NCBI GenBank assembly: GCA_017450205.1
Contig: JAFSVF010000015.1
Span: 1 to 34,105, forward strand
Direction: 5' to 3'
Source of the DNA: Bacilli bacterium
Lineage (GTDB): Bacteria > Bacillota_I > Bacilli_A > RF39 > UBA660
DNA: 34,105 nucleotides
Under the pieces are notes generated by a model, which saw nothing but the letters and a program-made list of their open reading frames with translations, had not been told where the DNA came from and did not search any database. Of this stretch, positions 22,297 to 30,131 are shown in pieces (position 1 is the first letter of the stretch; every line of letters starts with the position of its first letter). A program made the translations under genes and the position numbers.

Positions 22297-22972
22297 AACA
22301 CATATTCATATTTATATATTCATACCCTAATATACTTGAAGCATCACTAAAAGGTTTTCTTGTATTCTTTATTTTAATAGCATTTCCTAAATCACTCTTT
22401 AAACAAGAATAAGTATAATAAATAATTTCATCATTATTAAATTCAATTTCATTAGCATTAAATGACACAAAAGTATCAACTTTATTATTATCTACAACTA
22501 ATACTTCATCAAATGATCTAACATCATTAATAATAGTTAAATATAATGTAACATAACCATTAAAATTTCTAATATTTAAAGAAGTAATACTATTACCTAA
22601 ATCATAATCTTTAATATGACTATATAATAAATCTATATCTAAATTATAACTTCCATTAATAAATTTAATTGTGTAATAAGTAAATACGTCACTACCAGTT
22701 TTAAACTTACATCCATTTACACACTTTTCATTTAAAGAATAAACGTCATCTAAAGATATTAATTCATACTCATTATCATTAATTTGCGTTTTTAGTTCAA
22801 AGTATTGAACATCATAATTTTTATGTTTGTTATATTTATAAAGTCCAATAAAATATACAAGTATTACAGTAATAAAAGTAATTAATATAACAATAAAATA
22901 AATCCCCATTAGTTTTAAAGATTCTTCTTTAACATTATCCATTTTTTCTTTAATGTTATTTTTATCTTTCAT
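22295..22972 (-). CDS. membrane protein of unknown function
   Basis: I do not recognise this 225-residue protein. A short charged N-terminus (KDKNNIKEKMDNVKEE) is followed by one membrane segment (about 22-44, GIYFIVILITFITVILVYFIG). A C-terminal domain of about 175 residues follows, rich in Asn, Asp, Tyr and Ile, with two close cysteines (EKCVNGCKF), probably extracytoplasmic. The ATG at 22972 is preferred over a GTG at 22981 that lies in the binding site AGGTG. Only about 30 bases separate it from the xseB terminator and I see no good promoter, so it may depend on read-through or on a weak extended -10 (TGTTAATAT). Confidence 0.78.
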   Translation of the reverse strand: MKDKNNIKEKMDNVKEESLKLMGIYFIVILITFITVILVYFIGLYKYNKHKNYDVQYFELKTQINDNEYELISLDDVYSLNEKCVNGCKFKTGSDVFTYYTIKFINGSYNLDIDLLYSHIKDYDLGNSITSLNIRNFNGYVTLYLTIINDVRSFDEVLVVDNNKVDTFVSFNANEIEFNNDEIIYYTYSCLKSDLGNAIKIKNTRKPFSDASSILGYEYINMNMC

Positions 22973-22997
22973 ATTATTCACCTATTTAAATATTAAC

Positions 22998-23026
22998 AAA
23001 AAAGAACTATTTTTAAAATAGTTCTT
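22998..23026 (-). terminator. Terminator of xseA-xseB
   Basis: A 9-bp stem AAGAACTAT/ATAGTTCTT (23026-23018 with 23010-23002), AT-rich 7-base loop, followed by TTTTG; the lower part overlaps the xseB stop codon. Confidence 0.85.
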
Positions 23027-23246
23027 ATTCAATTTCTAAATCTTCAAGTTTTCCATTTTCAGTTAATATCTTATTAACTGTTTTAGTAGCACTTTCTAAC
23101 TTTTCAGAACAAAGTTTAACCTTTTCCATTGCTTCAGTATACTTCTTAATTGATTCATCTAAATCAACATTTCCATTTTCAAGTGAAGTAACAATTTCTT
23201 CAACTTCATTTAATAATTCTTCAAACTTTTTCTCTTCTTTAGCCAT
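23025..23246 (-). CDS. xseB: exodeoxyribonuclease VII small subunit
   Basis: The 73-residue XseB protein has the family pattern FEELLNEVEEIVTSLENGNVDLDESIKKYTEAMEKVKLCSEKLESA. It forms helical dimers that bind the large subunit to make exonuclease VII, which degrades single-stranded DNA in both directions. The ATG at 23246 lies eight bases inside the end of xseA and follows GGAG with nine bases of spacing; the longer frame to 23267 is not supported. Translation is coupled to xseA. Confidence 0.95.
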   Translation of the reverse strand: MAKEEKKFEELLNEVEEIVTSLENGNVDLDESIKKYTEAMEKVKLCSEKLESATKTVNKILTENGKLEDLEIE

Positions 23247-24528
23247 TATTTTCAACTCCTTCAACATTAGCGCTTATAATTCCATCAATAACTTTGATTT
23301 TTAAGTTATCATTTTTCTTAACATCTTTAACTGATTTAATAATTTTAGATTCTCTTTCAATAACAGAATATCCTTTCTTTATTACACTTAAAGGATTAAG
23401 TAATTCAAGTTTATTAATAAGTAGTTCTAAACTATTTTTCTTAGGTATTAAAATATCTTCAGGATTTCTTAATACTCTTTTTTTCATAATATTATCTAAC
23501 ATTACTTTAGATGTATCAATTTTATTTTGAATATTAGTATTTAATCTATTAATTAAATCATCTAACTTTTGTTCTTTTATTTCAAAAGAAGCAAGTGGAT
23601 TTTCAAGAACTCTACTTTTCTTAACTTTATTTAAGATATCTCTTAAATGATTAATCTTACTCGTTATTGCATTATTTGATCTAATCTTTAATTGATTTAA
23701 ATGAGAAATAACATCTACTAAATTAGGTACTGCAAGTTCAGCACCCGCTGTAGGTGTTGCTGCTCTTAAATCAGCTACAAAATCAGCAATAGTATAATCT
23801 ATATCATGACCAACTGCGGATATTATAGGTACTCTAGAATCATAAATGGCTCTAGCAACTATTTCTTCATTGAATGCCCAAAGGTCTTCAATAGATCCTC
23901 CACCTCTACCAACAATTAAAGTATCAAGTTCATACTTTTCTTTATTAGCTTCTTCAATTTGTTTTACTATATCAAACTTAGCTTGTTCTCCTTGAACCAT
24001 CGCAGGAAATAATATTACTTCACATATTGGATATCTTCTATTAATAGTTGTAATAATATCATGAACAGCTGCTTGATTAATGTTACTAGAAGTAACTACA
24101 CCAATTCTTTTTGGAAACTTAGGAATTGGTCTTTTATGTGATTCATCAAATAATCCTTCAGCTGCTAACTTCTTTTTTAATTCCTCTAATTTTTTAAGTA
24201 AATCTCCTTCTCCATCTAATCTCATCCTATCAATATATACTTGATAAGTACCAGATGCTGGATATACAGAAATTCTACCATCAACTAAAACTTTATCTCC
24301 TTCTTTAGGAGCAAAATCTAACTTATCAGCTGCACCCTTAAACATAACTGCACTTATTCTAGATTCCTCATCTTTAAGTGTGAAATAAAGGTGACCTCTA
24401 GTAGCACCTTTCCAATTACTTATCTCACCCTTAATATGAACATCTTGGCATCCCGGTTGTTCATCTAAGAATCTTTTTATTGATTGGTTATATTGAGTAA
24501 CAGAATAATACTTTTTTTCTTCTTCCAT
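23239..24528 (-). CDS. xseA: exodeoxyribonuclease VII large subunit
   Basis: XseA is the catalytic subunit of exonuclease VII. The 429-residue protein has the N-terminal OB fold (SVTQYNQSIKRFLDEQPGCQDVHIKGEISNWK...HLYFTLKD, to about 100). The nuclease domain has RIGVVTSSNINQAAVHD, VGRGGGSIEDLWAFNEE, AVGHDIDYTIADFVADLRAATPTAGAEL, and a C-terminal coiled-coil region ending in NPLSVIKKGYSVI. All conserved blocks are present. GGTGATA precedes the ATG. The gene follows parE but has its own promoter with a candidate SOS box in the spacer, and it is coupled to xseB downstream. Confidence 0.98.
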   Translation of the reverse strand: MEEEKKYYSVTQYNQSIKRFLDEQPGCQDVHIKGEISNWKGATRGHLYFTLKDEESRISAVMFKGAADKLDFAPKEGDKVLVDGRISVYPASGTYQVYIDRMRLDGEGDLLKKLEELKKKLAAEGLFDESHKRPIPKFPKRIGVVTSSNINQAAVHDIITTINRRYPICEVILFPAMVQGEQAKFDIVKQIEEANKEKYELDTLIVGRGGGSIEDLWAFNEEIVARAIYDSRVPIISAVGHDIDYTIADFVADLRAATPTAGAELAVPNLVDVISHLNQLKIRSNNAITSKINHLRDILNKVKKSRVLENPLASFEIKEQKLDDLINRLNTNIQNKIDTSKVMLDNIMKKRVLRNPEDILIPKKNSLELLINKLELLNPLSVIKKGYSVIERESKIIKSVKDVKKNDNLKIKVIDGIISANVEGVENNG

Positions 24529-24549
24529 ATTATCACCAGTCTTAAATCT

Positions 24550-24578
24550 ATTTTACTCTTCGAACACTTGTTTGTAAA
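24550..24578 (-). promoter_or_regulatory. xseAB promoter
   Basis: -35 TTTACA (24578-24573), a 17-base spacer and -10 TAAAAT (24555-24550), five of six matches each, directly after the parE terminator and 21 bases before the xseA ATG. Confidence 0.75.
24561..24574. promoter_or_regulatory. Candidate LexA/DinR (SOS) box in the xseAB promoter spacer
   Basis: The plus strand reads CGAACACTTGTTTG and the minus strand CAAACAAGTGTTCG. The Firmicutes LexA (DinR) site is a CGAAC-N4-GTTCG palindrome with the centre RNRY. Nine of the ten arm bases match, and the minus-strand centre AAGT fits RNRY. The box lies between -35 and -10, where a bound repressor would block polymerase. Confidence 0.6.
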
Positions 24579-24609
24579 TAAAAAATTAGTAATTAACTTA
24601 CTAATTTTT
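24578..24609 (-). terminator. Terminator of parE
   Basis: A perfect 12-bp stem AAAAATTAGTAA/TTACTAATTTTT (24609-24598 with 24592-24581), 5-base loop, T-rich after it; overlaps the parE stop codon. Confidence 0.88.
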
Positions 24610-26523
24610 CTTTTTAAAGTCATCTTCAAGCGTGAAGTCTACATTTTCATTAATCCATGCTTTTCTAGGTTCTACTTTATCACCCATAAGTACTGAAACT
24701 CTCTTTTCAGCAAGCATATCGTCTTGAATATTAACTTTAATAATATTTCTAGTTTTAGGATCCATTGTAGTTTCTCTTAAAGCTTCAGCATTCATTTCTC
24801 CTAAACCTTTATATCTTTGAAGAGTGTAATTACTTTTACCTTCAGTAATTTCTCTTAATTCTTCATTAGTATAACAATATATTGGTTCTTTACTACCAGC
24901 AAATTGAACTTTATATAAAGGAGGCATTGCTATATATAAATGTCCTTCTTCAATTAAAGGTCTCATAAATCTATAGAAGAAAGTTAAAAGTAAACATTGA
25001 ATATGACATCCATCATCATCAGCATCTGTCATAATAACTACTTTATCATAGTTAATATCTTTAATATCAAATTCATTACCTACTCCTCCACCAATACAAT
25101 GGATTAAAGTATTTAACTCTTCATTCTTATATGCATCAGCAAGACTTGCTTTTTCAGTATTAAGAACCTTTCCCCTTAAAGGAAGTACTCCTTGGAATTT
25201 ACGGTCTCTACCTTGTTTAGCAGTACCACCAGCTGAATTACCTTCTACTATAAATAATTCATTTATCTTTGCATTATGTCCTTGAGGTGGAGTTAACTTA
25301 TCAGATAAACTTGCTTGTTTTTGTTTTTTAGATTTTCCAAGTCTAGCTTCTTCTCTTGCTTTTCTAGCAGCTTCTCTTGCAAACTTAGAATTAGTCATCT
25401 TTTCAACAATAGCCATTGCTTCACTCTTATGTTCATGTAAATAGAATTTTAAATTTTCATAAACAATTTGTTCAACAGCAACTCTTGCTTCAGGTGTACC
25501 AAGTTTACCCTTAGTTTGTCCTTCAAATTGAAGTAATTCTTCAGGTACTTTTAAATTAATAACAGCAGTTAATCCTTCTCTTACATCACTACCATCAAAA
25601 TTAGAATCTTTAGCTTTTAAAATATTATTTTCTCTACAATAATCATTAAATATTTTAGTTAAACCTGATTTAAAACCAACTTCATGAGATCCACCATCAC
25701 TTGTTTTAACATTATTAACAAATGATACGATAGATTCATTATATGTATCAGTATATTGTAAGGCTACATCTACGATAATCTTATTCTTTTCGCCATGAAT
25801 ATTAATAATATTATCAAGTGTATTCTTATCTTCATTCATATATTCAACAAATGCTTCTAATCCTTTATCGTAATGATAACTTACTTTTTGTACTTCATCA
25901 CTAACTCTATTCTCTAAGTCAATTGTAACATTAGGTAAAAGGAATGCACTTTCTTGTGTTCTTTCACAAATTGTTGAAAATGAAAATTGGCAATTCTTAA
26001 ATATTTCATAGTTTGGCATAAATGTAACAATAGTACCAGTCTTTTTAGATTCACCTATAGTTTTAAGTGGACTATCTACTTCTCCACCATTTTTAAACTT
26101 TATTTCAGAAATCTTACCATCATTATAAATGATAACATCCATCCAATCAGATAATGCATTAACAACAGATGCACCTACACCATGAAGACCACCAGAAACT
26201 TTATAGTTTCCTTCTTCAAACTTACCACCAGCATGTAACACTGTATAAACAACTTCAGGAGTAGATTTACCACTAGAGTGCATTCCAATTGGAACCCCTC
26301 TACCATTATCTGCTATTGTAATAGATCCATCTTTATTCATGATAATCTTAATAGTATTACCATAACCATTAATAATTTCATCTATACCATTGTCTACTAT
26401 TTCCCAAACTAAATGATGTAGTCCTCTTTTATCAGTAGAACCAATATACATACCAGGTCTTTTTCTAACAGCTTCTAATCCTTCTAATATTTTTATCGAA
26501 TCAGCATCATATTTTTTTGCCAT
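24601..26523 (-). CDS. parE: DNA topoisomerase IV subunit B
   Basis: The 640-residue type II topoisomerase B subunit has the GHKL ATPase start (KILEGLEAVRKRPGMYIGST, EIVDNGIDE, ADNGRGVP, GGLHGVGASVVNAL). The Toprim domain has FIVEGNSAGGTAKQGRDR and MTDADDDGCHIQ. ParE rather than GyrB is suggested by DADDDG (GyrB usually has DADVDG), LRGKVLNTEKASL, IHCIGGGVG and the end GDKVEPRKAWINENVDF. It works with ParC to unlink daughter chromosomes. The ATG at 26523 follows AAGGTG and fits the promoter; a GTG at 26532 lies inside the binding site. parC, usually next in the operon, is not downstream; xseA follows instead. GyrB is the less likely alternative. Confidence 0.9.
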   Translation of the reverse strand: MAKKYDADSIKILEGLEAVRKRPGMYIGSTDKRGLHHLVWEIVDNGIDEIINGYGNTIKIIMNKDGSITIADNGRGVPIGMHSSGKSTPEVVYTVLHAGGKFEEGNYKVSGGLHGVGASVVNALSDWMDVIIYNDGKISEIKFKNGGEVDSPLKTIGESKKTGTIVTFMPNYEIFKNCQFSFSTICERTQESAFLLPNVTIDLENRVSDEVQKVSYHYDKGLEAFVEYMNEDKNTLDNIINIHGEKNKIIVDVALQYTDTYNESIVSFVNNVKTSDGGSHEVGFKSGLTKIFNDYCRENNILKAKDSNFDGSDVREGLTAVINLKVPEELLQFEGQTKGKLGTPEARVAVEQIVYENLKFYLHEHKSEAMAIVEKMTNSKFAREAARKAREEARLGKSKKQKQASLSDKLTPPQGHNAKINELFIVEGNSAGGTAKQGRDRKFQGVLPLRGKVLNTEKASLADAYKNEELNTLIHCIGGGVGNEFDIKDINYDKVVIMTDADDDGCHIQCLLLTFFYRFMRPLIEEGHLYIAMPPLYKVQFAGSKEPIYCYTNEELREITEGKSNYTLQRYKGLGEMNAEALRETTMDPKTRNIIKVNIQDDMLAEKRVSVLMGDKVEPRKAWINENVDFTLEDDFKKKN

Positions 26524-26540
26524 GTTTCTCACCTTAACTA

Positions 26541-26569
26541 ATTATACACTAAAAAACATTCTTTTCCAA
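26541..26569 (-). promoter_or_regulatory. parE promoter
   Basis: -35 TTGGAA (26569-26564), a 17-base spacer and a perfect -10 TATAAT (26546-26541), giving a leader of roughly 10-15 bases before the ATG at 26523. Confidence 0.75.
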
Positions 26570-26589
26570 AAGAAAATTTTTTTATACAT

Positions 26590-26620
26590 AATAAAAGAAA
26601 GATTAAATCTTTCTTTTATT
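26590..26620 (-). terminator. Terminator-like hairpin after the pseudopilin gene
   Basis: A perfect 14-bp stem AATAAAAGAAAGAT/ATCTTTCTTTTATT (26620-26607 with 26603-26590) with a 3-base loop. The T run lies within the second arm rather than after it, so termination strength is uncertain. A second small hairpin (TTCTT/AAGAA near 26557-26572), followed by TGTTTTTT, may add to it. Confidence 0.7.
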
Positions 26621-29111
26621 TAATAGTAATATCTTTTTGACCATCAAGTAATTCTGATGTTGTACTTCCGTTTGGTAATAGTTTATATAATTGAGGATAA
26701 TAACCATCTTTATACTTAAAATTATTACCAAGTTTTAATGTATCTCTAAACCACATTCCATTTACTTGAGAAAAATCATATGGATTAGCATAATTTAATC
26801 CAGGATTATTAGGTGATGAACCAAATGAACCATAATAACCTTTAAAACGACTAGCATCATCACCATAAGTACCGTCAGTTAATTCAGTAGCATCTGAATA
26901 TAAATCAACATAAATATTCTCATATTCAGGATACCAAGTTCCAATATTCTCGCCAACTAAACCTACTCTAGGAATTCCAGTAATAGTAGCTTTAACATAG
27001 TAACTATGTGTAGATTGATCATTATATCCTCCTGTAAAATATCCCATTAAAGCACCATAATGATTATTAGACCAAGATTGTTTTACCACTTTACTAGTAA
27101 TAGTACCAACTGCATAAACATTACTTACATTTTTATTATTCGGACTACCAAAAGTTAATCCTACATAATCACTAGAATTTTTTGGATTTCCATTTAATTC
27201 AATATCACCGATAAAGTAACAGTTTGTACAAGAACCAGTCCCAATTAATCCACCAAGATAAACATAATCAGAATAATTTTCTCTATTAGAAACTACTTTA
27301 CCTAAATTATATACATTTGAAATAACTCCTTCGCCAGAACCTACTACTCCACCAATTCTACCACTTCCACTATCACCTATGCCAGTAACTGTACCATGAT
27401 TACCAGCATTATAAAGTAAAGCTGCATAATTAACATTTCCTACTACTCCACCAAGTACTGAATAATAACGAGATTTATCACCAATATAAGTAACATTACC
27501 ATAATTAAATGCATTTATTTCATGAGTATAAGTTAACTTTCCATTACATCCTCCCATATAGTCAGCAGTACCACTTACATTTCCATAATTATAAATGTTA
27601 GATATAAACAAATCTCTATAACCATCATCATTCCAAGATCCACCAACAATACCGCCACAATAACCTTTTTGACATTCAAATTCACCATAATTGTATGCTT
27701 TATTAAAAGTACCATTTTGGAAATATCCCATTACTGCACCTGTATAAGATGCATTTTTACTAACAACTTTTCCATAGTTATAAACATTTTCAATTTTCAA
27801 TCCTTTATTTGTTGTACCCAAAACTCCTCCTGACCATCCTCCATCAAGAGATATGTATCCATAATTATAAATGTTTTCTATTTTCCCATTATTAATGGAT
27901 CCAATAACACCACCAGAATTACCACCACCACATTCAACAGCAGCTTTATTAACAATATTAGTAACATCTTGCTTACTATTTGAATCAGTAGAAGCTAAGA
28001 CAGTTCCACATGCTCCACTATAACCTTCAATTTTACCAACAAACTTACCTGAAGTAGTAATATTATCAATTTTACCAGTTGTCGATTCAAAGTTAACATA
28101 AGACATTACAGCACCAACGTTAGTTCCTACTGTTTTAACATTCATATCTAAAAAAGAAATATTACTAATAATTTCATCATTACTAGATAAAGCTTTTCCA
28201 ATGAAGGCTACATAATCATATTTCTTTTCACTATGGTTCATATATAAACCATATATTCTTTTATTATTACCAATTATTGTTGATGAGAATGGATGATCTT
28301 TATTACCAATTGGTACCCATCCTAAACTAGAAGTCAATTCTTCTTTAATAGAACTTGTTGTACCATCTCCATTAATATCACCAAAACCTGTACTACTTGA
28401 ATCTGCATATGATTTATCACATGCAAAACTTAAATCTAATTCAAGTCTATAATATTTATTAGCTGCTAGTGAACCATCATTTGTTCCTTTTGATAAAGCA
28501 ACAAAATCTTCAATTGATTCTATTTTATATGGATTTGCTTTTGTTCCACTACCATTAAATTCACCTGGATTAGAATCATTTACAATTTGAATACTATCAC
28601 AAATACCTGTTGCAGTTTGATTATCTTCAACACTACAAGAAGTACATCCCGCCATAGCACACGCTTTATCTATGTCTACTTCTTCACCTTTAACATATAT
28701 TTCAAGATTATCAGTATTTAAAGAACCATTATAAAGATAACTTTCAATCTTATACTCATCATCGTGCATAGTTATATAATAAGTATCTTCATTAAATCCA
28801 TCTTTTTTTACTAAAACAAAACCATCATAACTACCAGTCGAAGATAACCCCAAATCAGTTTTTATTTTATAAACCTTACATCCTAGAGAAGGTACACTGC
28901 TTACTTCTTCTTCTAAAACTTTCTTTTGTGTAGTTAAAAAAACTTTATCGACATACTCTCCAAATGACTTTCTTTTTGCTGCTGTTAAAGTATTAAGTAC
29001 CGCAGGAATTGCTATTAACATAATAATTGCAAGTATTACAATAACAGCAAGTAACTCCACTAACGTAAAACCTTTTTTGTTTAATTTTTTTGAATAAATT
29101 TCTTCACACAT
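26616..29111 (-). CDS. type IV pilin-like (class III signal) protein fused to GLUG-like repeats
   Basis: The 831-residue protein begins with a textbook prepilin signal: KKGFTLVELLAVIVILAII, cleavage between Gly14 and Phe15, Glu19 at position +5, then a hydrophobic helix to about 39. A pilin-like region to about 165 follows, with a CAMAGCTSC cysteine cluster. From about 180 it reads GSGTKANPYKIESIEDFVAL and a WVPIGN segment, the usual lead-in to GLUG-type beta-solenoids. At least seven repeats then follow, of the form N-x-Y-N-Y-G-x-V...GG-V-x-G (for example NVYNYGKV and IGGVVG). Such repeats are known from surface and adhesin proteins. Normal pilins have about 150-200 residues, so this is a large fusion. 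No prepilin peptidase, ATPase or platform gene is in the window. GGAG precedes the ATG. It is probably exported and surface-exposed; its partner or ligand is unknown. Confidence 0.85.
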   Translation of the reverse strand: MCEEIYSKKLNKKGFTLVELLAVIVILAIIMLIAIPAVLNTLTAAKRKSFGEYVDKVFLTTQKKVLEEEVSSVPSLGCKVYKIKTDLGLSSTGSYDGFVLVKKDGFNEDTYYITMHDDEYKIESYLYNGSLNTDNLEIYVKGEEVDIDKACAMAGCTSCSVEDNQTATGICDSIQIVNDSNPGEFNGSGTKANPYKIESIEDFVALSKGTNDGSLAANKYYRLELDLSFACDKSYADSSSTGFGDINGDGTTSSIKEELTSSLGWVPIGNKDHPFSSTIIGNNKRIYGLYMNHSEKKYDYVAFIGKALSSNDEIISNISFLDMNVKTVGTNVGAVMSYVNFESTTGKIDNITTSGKFVGKIEGYSGACGTVLASTDSNSKQDVTNIVNKAAVECGGGNSGGVIGSINNGKIENIYNYGYISLDGGWSGGVLGTTNKGLKIENVYNYGKVVSKNASYTGAVMGYFQNGTFNKAYNYGEFECQKGYCGGIVGGSWNDDGYRDLFISNIYNYGNVSGTADYMGGCNGKLTYTHEINAFNYGNVTYIGDKSRYYSVLGGVVGNVNYAALLYNAGNHGTVTGIGDSGSGRIGGVVGSGEGVISNVYNLGKVVSNRENYSDYVYLGGLIGTGSCTNCYFIGDIELNGNPKNSSDYVGLTFGSPNNKNVSNVYAVGTITSKVVKQSWSNNHYGALMGYFTGGYNDQSTHSYYVKATITGIPRVGLVGENIGTWYPEYENIYVDLYSDATELTDGTYGDDASRFKGYYGSFGSSPNNPGLNYANPYDFSQVNGMWFRDTLKLGNNFKYKDGYYPQLYKLLPNGSTTSELLDGQKDITIK

Positions 29112-29140
29112 ATTTATTCTCCTTTACAAATAAAGATATA

Positions 29141-29323
29141 CTATCTTGTATATCCTCTGTCTAACTCTTCAAGTCTTTTTAATATTTCTTCTTTAGAAAC
29201 AATAATTCTAGTTCGCATAAGTTTTTCTTTTTGCATCTTTAATTGCTCTAATTCATCTTCTTTTAATTCTCTTTCATCAGGATATTCTAAAATAACATTC
29301 TTTAATTCTTTAATTTTTTTCAT
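29141..29323 (-). CDS. small charged protein of unknown function
   Basis: This 60-residue, highly charged, probably helical protein (for example DERELKEDELEQLKMQKEKL) matches no family I recognise. It has no membrane segment. Its ATG lies 14 bases inside the end of the preceding membrane protein gene; the nearest binding site, AGGAG, is about 14 bases upstream, so translation is probably coupled. It lies 29 bases before the pseudopilin gene in the same apparent operon. Support is its position, the lack of a competing frame and protein-like composition. Confidence 0.62.
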   Translation of the reverse strand: MKKIKELKNVILEYPDERELKEDELEQLKMQKEKLMRTRIIVSKEEILKRLEELDRGYTR

Positions 29324-30020
29324 TAGAATTTAATTCACTCCTTACTTCAGACATATCCCATATTTCAGTTTTATTTAAATCTTTAGGAATAGGATTTTCA
29401 ACTTTAATATCTTTATTAATAGTTGTATTACCATCAAAAGTATTATTAAAAGCTTGTCCTTTATAATCAGTAATATCTTTAGGAACTTCTTGAATAGTTG
29501 GTTTACTAACTGGAGTATCTTCTGGAATAACAACTGCAGCATCTCCACTTTCTTCAACTTTTAAACTATTATCAAGAACTTTAACCTCTTCTCCCGACTC
29601 TTCACTTTTTAAAGAATTATCTTTAACTTCAACTGATTCTGAAACTACTTCTTCTTTAATAGCAGTATCAACAACAGCTATTTCTTCATCAGTTCTTTCA
29701 GGAATCTTTAAATCAATTACTGGAGGTGGTGTATTATCAACAGTTGCTTGTACATTAGTGTTAACTGTTTTATTTACACTTTGGTTATTATCAACAACTT
29801 TTGTTGTTTCACTTACCTTTGTTTGAGTAACACTTACTTGATTCGTAACTAAATCATCTTTAATCTCATTTTGTTCATTTATTTCATTAACATTATAGTT
29901 TTCAGAAACATACTCAAGTTCCTTAGATACTTCTTCATTATTGTATTTACGAATAGCAAGTATAACAACAGTAATAAATAAAATAATAATTACACCTAAA
30001 ATAATATATACAAATATCAT
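29310..30020 (-). CDS. single-pass membrane protein with long acidic tail
   Basis: This 236-residue protein has an N-terminal membrane segment (about 1-24, MIFVYIILGVIIILFITVVI) followed by a long, low-complexity, Glu/Val/Asn/Thr-rich tail that looks disordered. The tail has an imperfect direct repeat, VKDNSLKSEESGEE and VLDNSLKVEESGDA, and a TPPPVIDLKIPERTDEE segment. I do not recognise a family. The ATG at 30020 follows AGGTGAGAATA; a GTG at 30029 lies inside that binding site. It is the first gene of the unit leading to the pseudopilin gene and could be an anchoring or assembly partner, which is inference from position only. Confidence 0.72.
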   Translation of the reverse strand: MIFVYIILGVIIILFITVVILAIRKYNNEEVSKELEYVSENYNVNEINEQNEIKDDLVTNQVSVTQTKVSETTKVVDNNQSVNKTVNTNVQATVDNTPPPVIDLKIPERTDEEIAVVDTAIKEEVVSESVEVKDNSLKSEESGEEVKVLDNSLKVEESGDAAVVIPEDTPVSKPTIQEVPKDITDYKGQAFNNTFDGNTTINKDIKVENPIPKDLNKTEIWDMSEVRSELNSNEKN

Positions 30021-30037
30021 TATTCTCACCTAGTTTA

Positions 30038-30066
30038 ATTATACTCTAGAGAGTTTTTAAACTAAA
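30038..30066 (-). promoter_or_regulatory. Promoter of the pseudopilin operon
   Basis: A perfect -10 TATAAT (30043-30038) with a weak -35 TTTAGT (30066-30061) at 17 bases, directly after the rseP terminator. Confidence 0.6.
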
Positions 30067-30076
30067 TAATATTTAA

Positions 30077-30106
30077 TAAAAAAAAGAATTTTTTAAATTC
30101 TTTTTT
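30077..30106 (-). terminator. Terminator of the ftsX-peptidase-cdsA-rseP operon
   Basis: A perfect 12-bp stem AAAAAAGAATTT/AAATTCTTTTTT (30106-30095 with 30091-30080), 3-base loop, continuing in TTT on the minus strand, 26 bases after the rseP stop. Confidence 0.88.
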
Positions 30107-30131
30107 ACAATTTATCTTGAATAATAGTCTC

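Noticed and set aside
23294..24696. Plus-strand frames over xseA and across the parE-xseA junction
   Set aside because: They run through conserved coding sequence and through the terminator and SOS-box region, and the translations are hydrophobic low complexity.
27290..28100. Tandem DNA repeats or CRISPR-like periodicity within the pseudopilin gene
   Set aside because: The periodicity is at protein level (YNYG...GGV); the DNA of the units has diverged and there are no constant repeats with unique spacers.
29375..29557. Second minus-strand frame inside the acidic membrane protein gene
   Set aside because: It is out of phase with a longer frame that has a binding site and membrane anchor; the Lys/Leu/Ile composition is that of a shifted AT-rich frame.
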